Shown piece by piece: positions 18,694 through 27,082 of a stretch of 45,375 nt of DNA (the first letter of the stretch is position 1; each line of letters starts with the position of its first letter). Origin of the DNA: Massilia sp. UBA2604 (lineage in GTDB: Bacteria > Pseudomonadota > Gammaproteobacteria > Burkholderiales > Burkholderiaceae_D); contig DDKG01000267.1 of NCBI GenBank assembly GCA_002339265.1, forward strand, positions 1 to 45,375. Reading direction: 5' to 3'. A model generated the notes under the pieces. The model saw only the letters and a list, made by a program, of their open reading frames with translations, was not told the DNA's origin and searched no databases. Both the position numbers and the translations under genes were made by a program.

Positions 18694-20631
18694 TCATGGC
18701 TTCAGGTGCTTGTCCAGGAAGGCGAGAATCCTGGCATTCGCGACGGCCGCGTTCTTCTTCTTGGAGAAGCCGTGGCCCTCGTCGTCGAACACGACGTACT
18801 CCACCTCCACCCTGTTCTTGCGCACCGCCTCGACGATCTCGTCGCTCTCGGCCTTGATCACGCGCGGGTCGTTGGCGCCCTGGATCACCATCAGCGGCTT
18901 GCGGATGTGATGGGCGTGGAATAGCGGCGAGGTCGCGACCAGGAAGTCCTTGTCCTTGACCGGGTCGCCGATCTCGTCGTACAGCGCCTTGCGCTGCGCT
19001 TCCCAGTAGGGCGGGATGCTTTCCAGGGTGCGCACCCAGTTGCTGACGCCGAAGATGTCGATGCCGACCTTGAACGCTTCGGGCCGGAAGGCCAGCGCCG
19101 CCAGCGTCATGTAGCCGCCATAGCTGCCGCCCATGATGCCGATGCGTTCCGGATCGATATCGCCCTGGCTGGCCAGCCAGGTCTTGGCCTCGACGCAATC
19201 CCACAACGGCTCCATGCCGTGCTTGCGGTCGTCGGCGCGGAAAAAGGTCTTGCCATAGCCCGAGCTCCCTCGGTTGTTGATGCCCAGGACCGCGTAGCCG
19301 TGGTTGACCAGGTACTGGATCTGGGCGCTGTAGCCGCGCATGGTCTGGCCGCCCGGCCCGCCGTGCACGAACACCACCGCCGGCGCCTTCGCAGTCGGCG
19401 ATGCGCCTTTCGGCCGATAGTAGATCGATGGGATGACCATGCCGTCGAAGGAGCGGAAGCGCTCTACCTGGGCTTCGACCAGGTCGTCCGGATCGATCTC
19501 GGGATTCAGGCTGCGCGTCAGCTGGGTCGTCTTGCCGCTGCCGAAGTCGTGCACGTACAGGTTGCTGGGCGAGCGGTCGCCATTGAGGTAGAACGCCATC
19601 AGCTTGCCGCTCTCGGAGAAGGTCACCTGGCGCATCTCGCCACCCGGCAGCTTCGGCAAGGCCACCGGATTGCCGGCGGCGTCATAGAGCCGCACCTCGA
19701 TGCTGCCGTCGCGGTTGACCATGCTGACGCGGTGGCGGCCATTGCGCGAATAGTCGGTGCCCAGCAGGTCCCAGTCGGCCTTCTCGACGTCCTTGACGTC
19801 GCCGCTGGCCAGCTCATAAGCCTTGATGCGCGCGAACTCACCCTCGGCATTGGTCGTGAACAGCAGGCGCTTCGAGTCCGGATCGAAGGTCGCGGCCGAA
19901 TGGCTGGCCGGCTCCTTGTGCGGCGTGATGTGTTTCATCGCGCGCGTCTGCACGTTATACAGGTAGACGTCGCTGTCCGACGTGGTGGCGGGCTTGTTGA
20001 AGGCCAGCCAGTTGCCGTCACGGCTGATGCTTGATACGTTCATGCCGCTGTCGTTCTTGTACACCATCGTGCGCGCATAGGTGGCGGCGTCGTACAGGTA
20101 CAGATCGAAGAACTTGGGATCGCGCTCGTTGGTGACGACGTAGAAGCCGCTGCCGTCCGGCTTCCAGGCTGCGAACGCCGCTTTCAGCTTGTCGCCAGGA
20201 GTCAGATCGCGCTCCTTGCCGTCGAGTTCGCGCACATACAGGTGATTCTGCTCGTCGCCGCCGCCGTCGCGCGTGAACAGGATGCGGTCGTCGTTATAAA
20301 AATAGCCGACGGCGTAAGTGGTGTCGGTCTTCGACGCGGTCAACGCGCGCGGCTTGCCGCCGCCGACCGGCACCGTGTAGGCATTGAAGATGCCGGACTC
20401 GTTACTGCTGAACAGGATCTGCTTCTCGTCCTTGCTGAACGACGCGCCGGTGAGCGAGGTCGTGGCCATGAACTGCTCGATCGTGTAGCGCTTGACCGGC
20501 TTGCCGCCCGCCTTGGATGGCGGTGCCTTGTCGACTTTGGGGGCCTGGGCGATGGCCTGCAGCGGGGCCAGGCCGGCGCCGGCCAGCAGGGCGCACAGGG
20601 AAAGACTGACGGCACGACGGTTCGAACGCAT
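18694..20631 (-). CDS. Exported S9 family peptidase (prolyl oligopeptidase type)
   Basis: A 645-residue enzyme predicted to cleave short peptides in the periplasm or outside. It has a signal peptide (MRSNRRAVSLSLCALLAGAG to AIAQA), an N-terminal beta-propeller with repeated strand patterns (about 60-390), and a C-terminal alpha/beta-hydrolase domain. The nucleophile is Ser503 in GGSYGGYM; the Asp and His candidates are in QGANDPR and DDEGHGF. The HGGPGGQ oxyanion segment is present. The start at 20631 has AGGAGAGG just upstream; the in-frame ATG at 20658 does not. A perfect -35 hexamer TTGACA (minus strand, 20687-20682) lies upstream, but the matching -10 is weak. Confidence 0.93.
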   Translation of the reverse strand: MRSNRRAVSLSLCALLAGAGLAPLQAIAQAPKVDKAPPSKAGGKPVKRYTIEQFMATTSLTGASFSKDEKQILFSSNESGIFNAYTVPVGGGKPRALTASKTDTTYAVGYFYNDDRILFTRDGGGDEQNHLYVRELDGKERDLTPGDKLKAAFAAWKPDGSGFYVVTNERDPKFFDLYLYDAATYARTMVYKNDSGMNVSSISRDGNWLAFNKPATTSDSDVYLYNVQTRAMKHITPHKEPASHSAATFDPDSKRLLFTTNAEGEFARIKAYELASGDVKDVEKADWDLLGTDYSRNGRHRVSMVNRDGSIEVRLYDAAGNPVALPKLPGGEMRQVTFSESGKLMAFYLNGDRSPSNLYVHDFGSGKTTQLTRSLNPEIDPDDLVEAQVERFRSFDGMVIPSIYYRPKGASPTAKAPAVVFVHGGPGGQTMRGYSAQIQYLVNHGYAVLGINNRGSSGYGKTFFRADDRKHGMEPLWDCVEAKTWLASQGDIDPERIGIMGGSYGGYMTLAALAFRPEAFKVGIDIFGVSNWVRTLESIPPYWEAQRKALYDEIGDPVKDKDFLVATSPLFHAHHIRKPLMVIQGANDPRVIKAESDEIVEAVRKNRVEVEYVVFDDEGHGFSKKKNAAVANARILAFLDKHLKP

Positions 20632-20713
20632 GGACCTCTCCTGTAATGGTGTCAACACAGTGTTTCAAAAGTCTTAACACCTGTCAACAATCCGAATCGG
20701 TTATGCTCTCGCC

Positions 20714-21379
20714 ATGATCGACCTCCCTACCCTGCAAGCCGCCGCATTCAAGGCCGAGCTGTCCGCAGCCCGGCGCCTGACGGCGCGCACCGGCATGCCG
20801 GAGGCCGATGCCCTGGCAAGAATCCTGACGCTCAGCGCCGGCAACGCCGGGCTGGCCAGCCTGCTGGCCGAACGCCAGGCGCAGCGCCGGCACGCCGAAC
20901 TGCAGGCCGCGCGGCGCCAGGCCAGCGTCGCCGCCGCGCGCAGCCGTGGTGTGGGGCCGGATGCCAGCGCCTGGCGCGCCTGGTTCGACGGCTCGGCGCG
21001 GCCGAACCCGGGCCGTTGCGGCCTGGGCGCGGTGCTCGAAGGCCCGGCCGGCCAGCGCTGCGAACTGTCGCTCGACGGCGGGCATGGCAACAGCAGCGAA
21101 GCGGAATACCGCGCCCTGAACGCCGTGCTGCGCGTGGCCATCGACCATGGCGCGACCGACCTGCTGGTGTTGGGCGACAGCCAGGTCGTGATCGACGACG
21201 TCCATGCCCCCGACGGCGCCAGTGCGACCGCGCTGCATCTGCTCCGCGCCGAGGCACTGGCCCTGCTGGCCCGCCTGCCGCAGGCGCGGCTGCGCTGGAT
21301 CCCACGCCACAAGAACACACGGGCCGACGCGCTGTCGCAGCGCGCCGTGCCATCTCCCACCCTGGAACACGAAGCATGA
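20714..21379 (+). CDS. RNase H-like domain protein with N-terminal extension
   Basis: A 221-residue protein. Residues about 87-210 are an RNase H-like fold of the reverse-transcriptase-like (RVT_3) type: WFDGSARPNPG with Asp92, NSSEAEY with Glu129/Glu131, GDSQVV with Asp155, and a final RHKNTRADALS. This gives a plausible D-E-D metal site for cutting RNA in RNA:DNA hybrids. The first 85 residues are a helical Ala/Arg-rich extension not found in classical RnhA. The stop overlaps the start of the HD phosphohydrolase gene (ATGA), so the two are translationally coupled. Confidence 0.85.
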   Translation: MIDLPTLQAAAFKAELSAARRLTARTGMPEADALARILTLSAGNAGLASLLAERQAQRRHAELQAARRQASVAAARSRGVGPDASAWRAWFDGSARPNPGRCGLGAVLEGPAGQRCELSLDGGHGNSSEAEYRALNAVLRVAIDHGATDLLVLGDSQVVIDDVHAPDGASATALHLLRAEALALLARLPQARLRWIPRHKNTRADALSQRAVPSPTLEHEA

Positions 21380-22050
21380 CCGAAACAAGCATCCCCGATC
21401 TCGCCGGATGGCGCACCAAACTGGCCGCGATGGCCGCCGGCAGCGCCGACACCGACGGCGCCCACGACAGCGCCCACCTGGAGCGCGTCTGGCGCAACGC
21501 GCAAGCCCTCCTCGCCCACTACGCCGAGGCCGACCGCCTGGTGGTGCTGGCCGCCTGCTACCTGCACGACCTGGTCAACCTGCCGAAGAACGATCCCGAA
21601 CGCGACCAGGCATCGCGCCGCTCCGCGCGCCTGGCTCGCCACCAGCTGTCCCACCTGGGCTTCCCAGCCGAAAAACTGGACGCCGTGGCGCATGCGATCG
21701 AGGCGCACAGCTTTTCGGCGGCGATCCCCGCCGAGACCATCGAGGCGAAGATCGTGCAGGATGCCGACCGCCTCGACGGCCTGGGCCTGGTGGGGCTGGC
21801 GCGCATGTTCTATATCGCGGGGCGCATGGAATCCGGGTTGGCCCATCCCAGCGATCCGCTTGGCGTGGAGCGGGAGTTCGACGACCGCAGGTATGCGCTC
21901 GACCACATCATGGTCAAGCTGCGCAAGCTGCCCGACATGATGCAGACCTCGGCCGCCCGTGAACTTGGCCTGGCGCGGCTCGACCAGTTGCTGGCGTTTC
22001 GCGAGGAATTCGCGGCCGAGTGGAGCGGCGCCGCGGTCGATCCGGGCTGA
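21376..22050 (+). CDS. HD-domain phosphohydrolase
   Basis: A 224-residue soluble HD-superfamily metal hydrolase, similar in layout to the YedJ group. Metal ligands are visible as His in HDSAHLERVWRNA, His-Asp in ACYLHDLVNLPK, and Asp in VQDADRLDGLG. The segment EREFDDRRYALDH with a terminal helix is typical of this group. The physiological substrate is unknown; nucleotides or phosphoesters are usual. It starts within the stop codon of the RNase H-like gene, linking it to nucleic acid or nucleotide turnover. The protein ends with a Gly/Ala-rich tail. Confidence 0.9.
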   Translation: MTETSIPDLAGWRTKLAAMAAGSADTDGAHDSAHLERVWRNAQALLAHYAEADRLVVLAACYLHDLVNLPKNDPERDQASRRSARLARHQLSHLGFPAEKLDAVAHAIEAHSFSAAIPAETIEAKIVQDADRLDGLGLVGLARMFYIAGRMESGLAHPSDPLGVEREFDDRRYALDHIMVKLRKLPDMMQTSAARELGLARLDQLLAFREEFAAEWSGAAVDPG

Positions 22051-22101
22051 GGCTCTTTCAAGCATGCCCATATCGACGCCATGAAATCAGGAGGACCGGC
22101 A

Positions 22102-22680
22102 ATGACCACTTCCGGTGAACGCATCGATCGGCAGCGCCGGGCATTCCGAGTCCGCGGGCTGATGATATCAGCGCTGTTTTCGGTGTTGCCGGCGCATGCC
22201 ACCCCTCCGCCACCGCCCGCGCCCCCGCTCCTGCGCACGGCCACGATGACAGCCACGGTGACCCTGGTCGAAGCAGGCAAGCGAGAGGTCACGAGAATTA
22301 CCGTGCTGTGTAAAGTCAGCGGGAAGATTCCTGTCTATGCCGACAAGGGCAACGGTCTTGCATCCGCCGTCAACGCCGGCGAGATCGCGGGCTGCAAGAT
22401 GCCTTTCAACGGGAAGAATCTGGATGTATCGGTGCGCGGAGCGAAGGGCATCCTGAACCAGTCGGTGGCCTATGCGACTGCATATGTCAGCGTCACGCCA
22501 CCGGACGCTGTCTCTCTCTGTTCGGTGTGCGGCCCCCAGCCACTGGCCGATTCCAGCGCCGAGACCCGAGTCAGCGGCAAGCCCCGGTCGATGGCGTTCA
22601 GCCTGAGTCCAAATCCGGTGTCCATATTGAACGCCAGGCCCACCGTCTGGCTCGAAGCCGAGGTCGAGATCGTCGACTGA
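22102..22680 (+). CDS. Probable secreted hypothetical protein
   Basis: A 192-residue protein with no recognised domain. The ATG at 22102 has a perfect AGGAGG seven bases upstream; the earlier ATG at 22081 overlaps that site and is rejected. A charged N-terminus is followed by a hydrophobic stretch (GLMISALFSVLPAHA), probably a signal peptide, then a Pro-rich linker (TPPPPPAPP). The rest is beta-rich with four Cys (in VLCKVSG, AGCKMPF and SLCSVCG) that could pair in the periplasm. Base composition looks less GC-rich than its neighbours, so it may be a later arrival. Confidence 0.72.
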   Translation: MTTSGERIDRQRRAFRVRGLMISALFSVLPAHATPPPPPAPPLLRTATMTATVTLVEAGKREVTRITVLCKVSGKIPVYADKGNGLASAVNAGEIAGCKMPFNGKNLDVSVRGAKGILNQSVAYATAYVSVTPPDAVSLCSVCGPQPLADSSAETRVSGKPRSMAFSLSPNPVSILNARPTVWLEAEVEIVD

Positions 22681-22754
22681 GCAGGAGGCAAGCAGGCTGG
22701 ATCATCCCCTTGTCGCAGTGCTAAGATAGACCAACTGTATTGACCGAGGTGTCC

Positions 22755-24002
22755 ATGACCAGTTCGACCGCCGTACCGCCAAGCCCCACCTCCGGCAAGC
22801 TCAATTTCGTCCTGGTCTGCATTTTCATCGACATGCTCGGCATCGGCCTGATCGTCCCGGTGCTGCCCCTGCTGCTCGACCAGTTCGTCGACGGGCCGGA
22901 CAAGCGGGCCTTGTGGTACGGGGTACTGGCGGCGACCTTCGGCATCCTGCAATTCCTCTTCATGCCGGCGCTCGGCGCGCTGAGCGACCGCATCGGCCGC
23001 CGGCCGGTGCTGCTGTATTCGATGGCCGGCATGTGCCTGAACTTCCTGGTCACGGCCTGGGCGCCCAGCCTGGCCTGGCTGTTCGTGGGCCGCATCATCG
23101 GCGGCATGTCCTCGGCCAGCATGTCGGTGGCCTCGGCCTACGCTTCGGACATCTCGACCCGCGAGAACCGCGCCAAGGCCTTCGGCAAGATTGGCGCAGC
23201 CTTCGGCCTGGGCTTCATCTGCGGCCCGATGCTGGGTGGCCTGCTGGGCGACGCCAACCTGCACCTGCCCTTCTACGTCGCGGCCGCGCTGTCGGCGGCG
23301 AACTTCGTCTACGGTTTCTTCTTCGTGCCCGAATCGCTTCCTGCCGCGCGCCGCGAACCGGTCAAGCTGGCGCGCCTGAATCCCCTGTCGGCCCTGCTGC
23401 GCCTGGTGCGGCGCGAGGACATCCGCGGCCTGGTCATCGTCATCACGCTGGCGACCTTCGCCCAGATGATGCTGCAGTCGACCTGGGTGCTGTACACCAC
23501 CTTCCGCTTCGACTGGACGCCGCGCGACAACGGCATCGCCCTGTTCTGCGTCGGCCTCGGTTCGGTGGTGGTCCAGGCCGGGCTGCTCGGGATCCTGATC
23601 CGGCGCTTCGGCGAGGTGCGGCTGGCGCTGGTGGCGCTCACCTCCGGCATGCTGACCTACCTTGCCTACGGCCTGGCCACGCAGGGCTGGATGATGTACG
23701 TCTTCATCCTGGCCAATGTGCTGGCTTACGCCACCAATCCGGCCCTGCAGGGCATCGTGTCGAAATCGTCGCCGCCCGAGCAGCAGGGCGAGCTGATGGG
23801 ATCGCTGCAATCGATCAGTAGTCTCGGCGTCATCGTCACGCCGCTGCTCGGCACCGCCATCCTGAGCGCGGTCAGCCACCTGCCGCCTGGCGACTGGCGG
23901 GTCGGCAGCAGCTTCTTCGTCTGCGCCGGCATGCAGGCGCTGGCATTACTGGTGGCGTGGCGCTACTTCCGCAGCCATCACGCCGTGACCGCGAAAGCCT
24001 GA
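22755..24002 (+). CDS. TetA-like MFS drug efflux transporter
   Basis: A 415-residue inner-membrane antiporter of the Tet/DHA1 drug-export group. The opening LNFVLVCIFIDMLGIGLIVPVLP and the loop motif GALSDRIGRRPVLL are characteristic, and the TM5 motif C region (GAAFGLGFICGPMLGGLLGD) marks an exporter. There are about 12 helices. The ATG at 22755 is preceded by GAGGTG; a TTG at 22740 is a weaker alternative. The substrate is unknown and the name does not imply tetracycline resistance. A truncated EamA-type gene begins three bases after the stop. Confidence 0.9.
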   Translation: MTSSTAVPPSPTSGKLNFVLVCIFIDMLGIGLIVPVLPLLLDQFVDGPDKRALWYGVLAATFGILQFLFMPALGALSDRIGRRPVLLYSMAGMCLNFLVTAWAPSLAWLFVGRIIGGMSSASMSVASAYASDISTRENRAKAFGKIGAAFGLGFICGPMLGGLLGDANLHLPFYVAAALSAANFVYGFFFVPESLPAARREPVKLARLNPLSALLRLVRREDIRGLVIVITLATFAQMMLQSTWVLYTTFRFDWTPRDNGIALFCVGLGSVVVQAGLLGILIRRFGEVRLALVALTSGMLTYLAYGLATQGWMMYVFILANVLAYATNPALQGIVSKSSPPEQQGELMGSLQSISSLGVIVTPLLGTAILSAVSHLPPGDWRVGSSFFVCAGMQALALLVAWRYFRSHHAVTAKA

Positions 24003-24005
24003 CCG

Positions 24006-24347
24006 ATGTCCGCCACCGTCCTGGCCGCGATCCTGTTCGCGGCGCTGCTGCACGCGGCGTCGAACGCCGCGGAGTCCTGGCGCGCCACCGCGGGCCAGCT
24101 GCCCGCCTTCATGGCGCGCAATCCAGCCCTGCCGGTGCGGGGTGGCCTGGCGACGACCGCATCGTACGGGCTGGCGCTGTGGGCGATGACACAGGCGCCG
24201 GTGGCCATGGTGGCGGCTGTGCGCGAGACCTCGATCGTGTTCGCCACTGCGATCGCGGTGTTCGTGCTGCGCGAGCGCGCCACACTGGCCCGGTTGTGTG
24301 GCGCGGGACTGGTCGCGCTGGGCGCGGTGGCGGTGCGCCTGGCGTGA
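24006..24347 (+). pseudogene. EamA/DMT transporter with a large internal deletion
   Basis: A 113-residue product whose two ends match the start and end of EamA-type drug/metabolite transporters, which are usually about 280-300 residues with ten helices. The first 22 residues (VLAAILFAALLHAASNA) are a typical TM1. Immediately after comes the last third of the family: SYGLALWAMTQAPVAMVAAV, RETSIVFATAIAVFVLRER and a final helix GAGLVALGAVAVRLA. About 165 residues seem to be missing in frame. It may be a remnant, or a functional short SMR-like four-helix protein; the first seems likelier. It is probably co-transcribed with the MFS gene. Confidence 0.65.
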
Positions 24348-24435
24348 CGCCCATCCGCGCCCCCTCCGGGGTGAGACAAGCGCCAGCGTTCGCCACTGTG
24401 GCGCGACCTGGAGTACACTCGGCCAATGGCTTGCA

Positions 24436-24486
24436 ATGGAAATACCATTTCCATCCGGCACTGCTACGTAATTGGCCCGCTATAAT
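24436..24486 (+). promoter_or_regulatory. psd promoter region with perfect palindrome
   Basis: A consensus -10 hexamer TATAAT lies at 24481-24486, 30 bases before the GTG start of the decarboxylase gene, with no good -35 at the expected place. Just upstream is a perfect 8-bp inverted repeat, atggaaat-acc-atttccat (24436-24454). Its position next to a -35-less promoter fits an activator site, but no regulator can be named. Confidence 0.5.
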
Positions 24487-24515
24487 GCGCACTTTTCCAA
24501 GAAAGGCGATCGCCC

Positions 24516-25370
24516 GTGTCTCGTATAAAAGTCTTGCCACAATACGTCATTCCAAAGCAGGCGGTGACCAACCTCGCCGGCCGCGTAGCCGGCCACAAGG
24601 GCGGGTCGATGACGACCAGCCTGATCCGTTGGTTCGTGGGCAAGTACGGCGTCGACATGAGCGAAGCGGCCAATCCGGACATCGCCAGCTACCCCAGCTT
24701 CAACGAATTCTTCACCCGCCCGCTGCGCGACGGCGTGCGTCCGCTGGCGGCCAGCGACTACGTGTGCCCGGTCGACGGCGCGATCAGCCAGTTTGGCGAC
24801 ATCGATGACCACCAGATCTTCCAGGCCAAGGGCCACAAGTTCACGACTAGCGAACTGGTCGGCGGCGACGCGTCGCTGGCCGCGCACTTCCAGCACGGCC
24901 ACTTCGCCAACGTCTACCTGAGCCCGAAGGACTATCACCGCATCCACATGCCGTGCGACGCGCGCCTGACGCGCATGATCTACGTGCCGGGCAAGCTGTT
25001 TTCGGTGAACCCGACCACGGCGCGCGGCGTGCCGGGTCTGTTCGCGCGCAACGAGCGCGTGGTGTGCGTGTTCGAGAACGATGAATTCGGGCCGTTCGTG
25101 ATGACGCTGGTCGGCGCGACCATCGTCGGCAGCATGGCCACTGTCTGGCATGGCGTGGTCAATCCGCCGCGCATGCCGCGCATCTGCGAGTGGAACTACG
25201 AACCGGGCCAGGTCACCCTGAAAAAGGGCGAAGAGATGGGCCGCTTCCTGCTCGGCTCCACCGTCGTGATGCTGTTCCAGCGCGGCGCCATCGCCTTCAA
25301 TCCGGCCTGGGCGCCGGAAGGCAAGGTGCGCCTGGGCGAACCGATGGGCGAGCGTCCGCTCACCTCCTGA
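24516..25370 (+). CDS. psd: Phosphatidylserine decarboxylase proenzyme
   Basis: A 284-residue proenzyme that converts phosphatidylserine to phosphatidylethanolamine at the inner membrane. The self-cleavage motif is FLLGSTVVM; the Ser at 248 would become the pyruvoyl group at the start of the small alpha subunit, leaving about 247 residues in beta. Other conserved blocks: FFTRPLRDGVRP, CPVDGAISQFG, and VYLSPKDYHRIHMPCD with the catalytic His. The start is GTG at 24516, with AAAGG upstream. The length is typical of the proteobacterial form. The convergent LysR gene overlaps its last 11 bases. Confidence 0.95.
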   Translation: MSRIKVLPQYVIPKQAVTNLAGRVAGHKGGSMTTSLIRWFVGKYGVDMSEAANPDIASYPSFNEFFTRPLRDGVRPLAASDYVCPVDGAISQFGDIDDHQIFQAKGHKFTTSELVGGDASLAAHFQHGHFANVYLSPKDYHRIHMPCDARLTRMIYVPGKLFSVNPTTARGVPGLFARNERVVCVFENDEFGPFVMTLVGATIVGSMATVWHGVVNPPRMPRICEWNYEPGQVTLKKGEEMGRFLLGSTVVMLFQRGAIAFNPAWAPEGKVRLGEPMGERPLTS

Positions 25371-26337
25371 ATTCGATTGCGGCCTCGGCCTCCTGCGCGG
25401 CGCGCGCCCTGAACGCGGCCACCGCGGCATGCGGGCTATGGCCTTTCTCGGTGCAGGCCGATTCGATCATCTCCAGGAAGGCCCGGGTCTTGGCCGGCAT
25501 CAGCTTACGGCTCGGGAACACCGCCCAGCCGTTGGCAGTCGGCATATCCCATTCGGGCAGCACCCGCACCAGTTCGCCGGTCTGCATATAGGGCTGGGCG
25601 AACAAGGTCGAGCTGAGCGCGATGCCGGCGCCGCGCGAGGCGATGCGCGCCAGCAGGTCTGGCGAATTCGCCGTCAACCGCGCATTCAGTGCGCGCTCCC
25701 AGCGCAGCTTCCCGCGCGTCAGAGTCCACGGCATGGCCCCACCGGTGCGGCTCAGGATGCACAGCACGTCGTGCGCATCGAGATCGTCCGGATGCTCGGG
25801 AATGCCCCGGCGCGCCAGGTAGCTCGGCGCCGCGTACAGGCCGGGCTGCTCGAGCGTGATCGGACGCGCGCTCAGGGTCGCGTCGTTCGGCAGGTCGCCC
25901 ATGCGGATCGCGATGTCGAAGTTTTCCGCCACCAGGTCGACCCGGCGCGGGGTCAGGTCCATCTCGAGCTTGACCGCCGGATAGCGCTCCAGGAAGCGCG
26001 CGATGACTTCATTGAGGCCGCTGTTGGCGAAGTCGCCCGGCGCCGAGATGCGCAGCTTGCCGCTCGGTTCGCCCTGGCGGTGCTGGGCCAGCGCGCCGGC
26101 GGCGTCGACTTCGTCGGCCAGTCGGCGCGCGTGCTCGTACAGGCTGGCGCCGAACTCGGTGACCACCAGCTTGCGGGTCGTGCGCTGCAGCAGGCGCTCG
26201 CCCAGGGTCGTCTCGAGCAGCGCCAGGCGGCGCGAGACGGTCGACTTGGGCAGGTTGACGCGCTCGGCGGCGCGGGTAAAGCTGCCTGACTCGACGATTC
26301 GCGCGAACAGCAGCAAGTCATTCGGTTCCACGTCCAT
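25360..26337 (-). CDS. LysR family transcriptional regulator
   Basis: A 325-residue DNA-binding regulator. The N-terminal winged helix-turn-helix is clear (NDLLLFARIVESGSFTRAAE, then LPKSTVSRRLALLETTLGERL), followed by the substrate-binding domain (LRISAPGDFANSGLNEVIARF, LDLTPRRVDLVAENFDIAIRMG with M for L). This is the CrgA/AaeR-like subgroup. It diverges from the azoreductase gene, with 108 bases between starts, the classic LysR arrangement. It likely controls the azoreductase-pirin pair in response to a quinone or aromatic inducer, which is inference from position. Confidence 0.93.
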   Translation of the reverse strand: MDVEPNDLLLFARIVESGSFTRAAERVNLPKSTVSRRLALLETTLGERLLQRTTRKLVVTEFGASLYEHARRLADEVDAAGALAQHRQGEPSGKLRISAPGDFANSGLNEVIARFLERYPAVKLEMDLTPRRVDLVAENFDIAIRMGDLPNDATLSARPITLEQPGLYAAPSYLARRGIPEHPDDLDAHDVLCILSRTGGAMPWTLTRGKLRWERALNARLTANSPDLLARIASRGAGIALSSTLFAQPYMQTGELVRVLPEWDMPTANGWAVFPSRKLMPAKTRAFLEMIESACTEKGHSPHAAVAAFRARAAQEAEAAIEFRR

Positions 26338-26405
26338 GATTGTCCCATCAGCAGAATAATGTTATCCATTCTACTGGCTTCCGGACTGATTTTGGAATTG
26401 CTAAA

Positions 26406-26444
26406 GTAGCCCCATCGAAACTCTCTACCAAACGAAGGGGCTAC
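26406..26444 (+). promoter_or_regulatory. Inverted repeat covering the azoR ribosome site
   Basis: gtagcccc (26406-26413) and ggggctac (26437-26444) are perfect complements around a 23-base loop. The 3' arm contains the GGGG of the ribosome-binding site GAAGGGG, five bases before the azoreductase ATG. If the transcript starts upstream of 26406, this hairpin would hide the ribosome site. It could instead be a DNA-level LysR operator. Confidence 0.5.
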
Positions 26445-26445
26445 C

Positions 26446-27042
26446 ATGAACATCCTGCACATCACCACCAGCGTTCGCGGCGACGCATCGGAATCCACCC
26501 GCGTCACCCAGCAGATCGTCGACAAGCTGGCCGCCGCCAATCCGGGCGCGACCGTCGTGCGCCGCGACTTCGGCGCCCAGCCGCACCCGCTGCTGGACGG
26601 CGCCGCCGTTGGCGCCCTGTTCACCCCGGCCGACCAGCGCAGTGCCGAGCAGGCGGCGCGCGTCGCCCTGGACGATGCGCTGATCGCCGAGGCGCAGGCG
26701 GCCGACGTGATCGTGCTGGGCGCCCCGATGTACAACTTCGCGATGCCGGTGCAACTGAAGAGCTGGTTCGATGCGATCGCCCGCGCCGGCGTGACCTTCC
26801 GTTATACCGAGACCGGTCCGGAAGGCCTGTTGAAGAACAAGAAGGTGTTTGTGGCCGCGGCCCGTGGCGGCGTGTACGACGAAGCGGCCGACCCGCAGGT
26901 GCCGCAGATGCGCGTCCTGCTGAACTTCCTCGGCCTGAACGACCACACCTTCATCTATTCGTCGGGCATGGCGATGGGTCCGGAAGCAGTGAGCAAGGGC
27001 CAGGCCGCGGCCAACGCGGCGATCGAGGCAGCACTGGCGTAA
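26446..27042 (+). CDS. azoR: FMN-dependent NADH-azoreductase / quinone reductase
   Basis: A 198-residue flavodoxin-fold enzyme that reduces quinones, and in vitro azo dyes, with NADH by two-electron transfer. Recognisable blocks are NILHITTSVRGDASESTRVT (FMN phosphate loop), VLGAPMYNFAMPVQLKSWFD (the diagnostic APMYNF motif), RAGVTFRYTETGPEGLL and VAAARGGVYD. The length matches the family. It diverges from a LysR gene and is followed 40 bases later by a pirin gene. Two-electron reduction of quinones together with a pirin fits an aromatic or electrophile defence unit. Confidence 0.94.
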   Translation: MNILHITTSVRGDASESTRVTQQIVDKLAAANPGATVVRRDFGAQPHPLLDGAAVGALFTPADQRSAEQAARVALDDALIAEAQAADVIVLGAPMYNFAMPVQLKSWFDAIARAGVTFRYTETGPEGLLKNKKVFVAAARGGVYDEAADPQVPQMRVLLNFLGLNDHTFIYSSGMAMGPEAVSKGQAAANAAIEAALA

Positions 27043-27082
27043 TCAGCCGCCCGCCAGGCGGCGCAACCAACAGGAGAACAGC

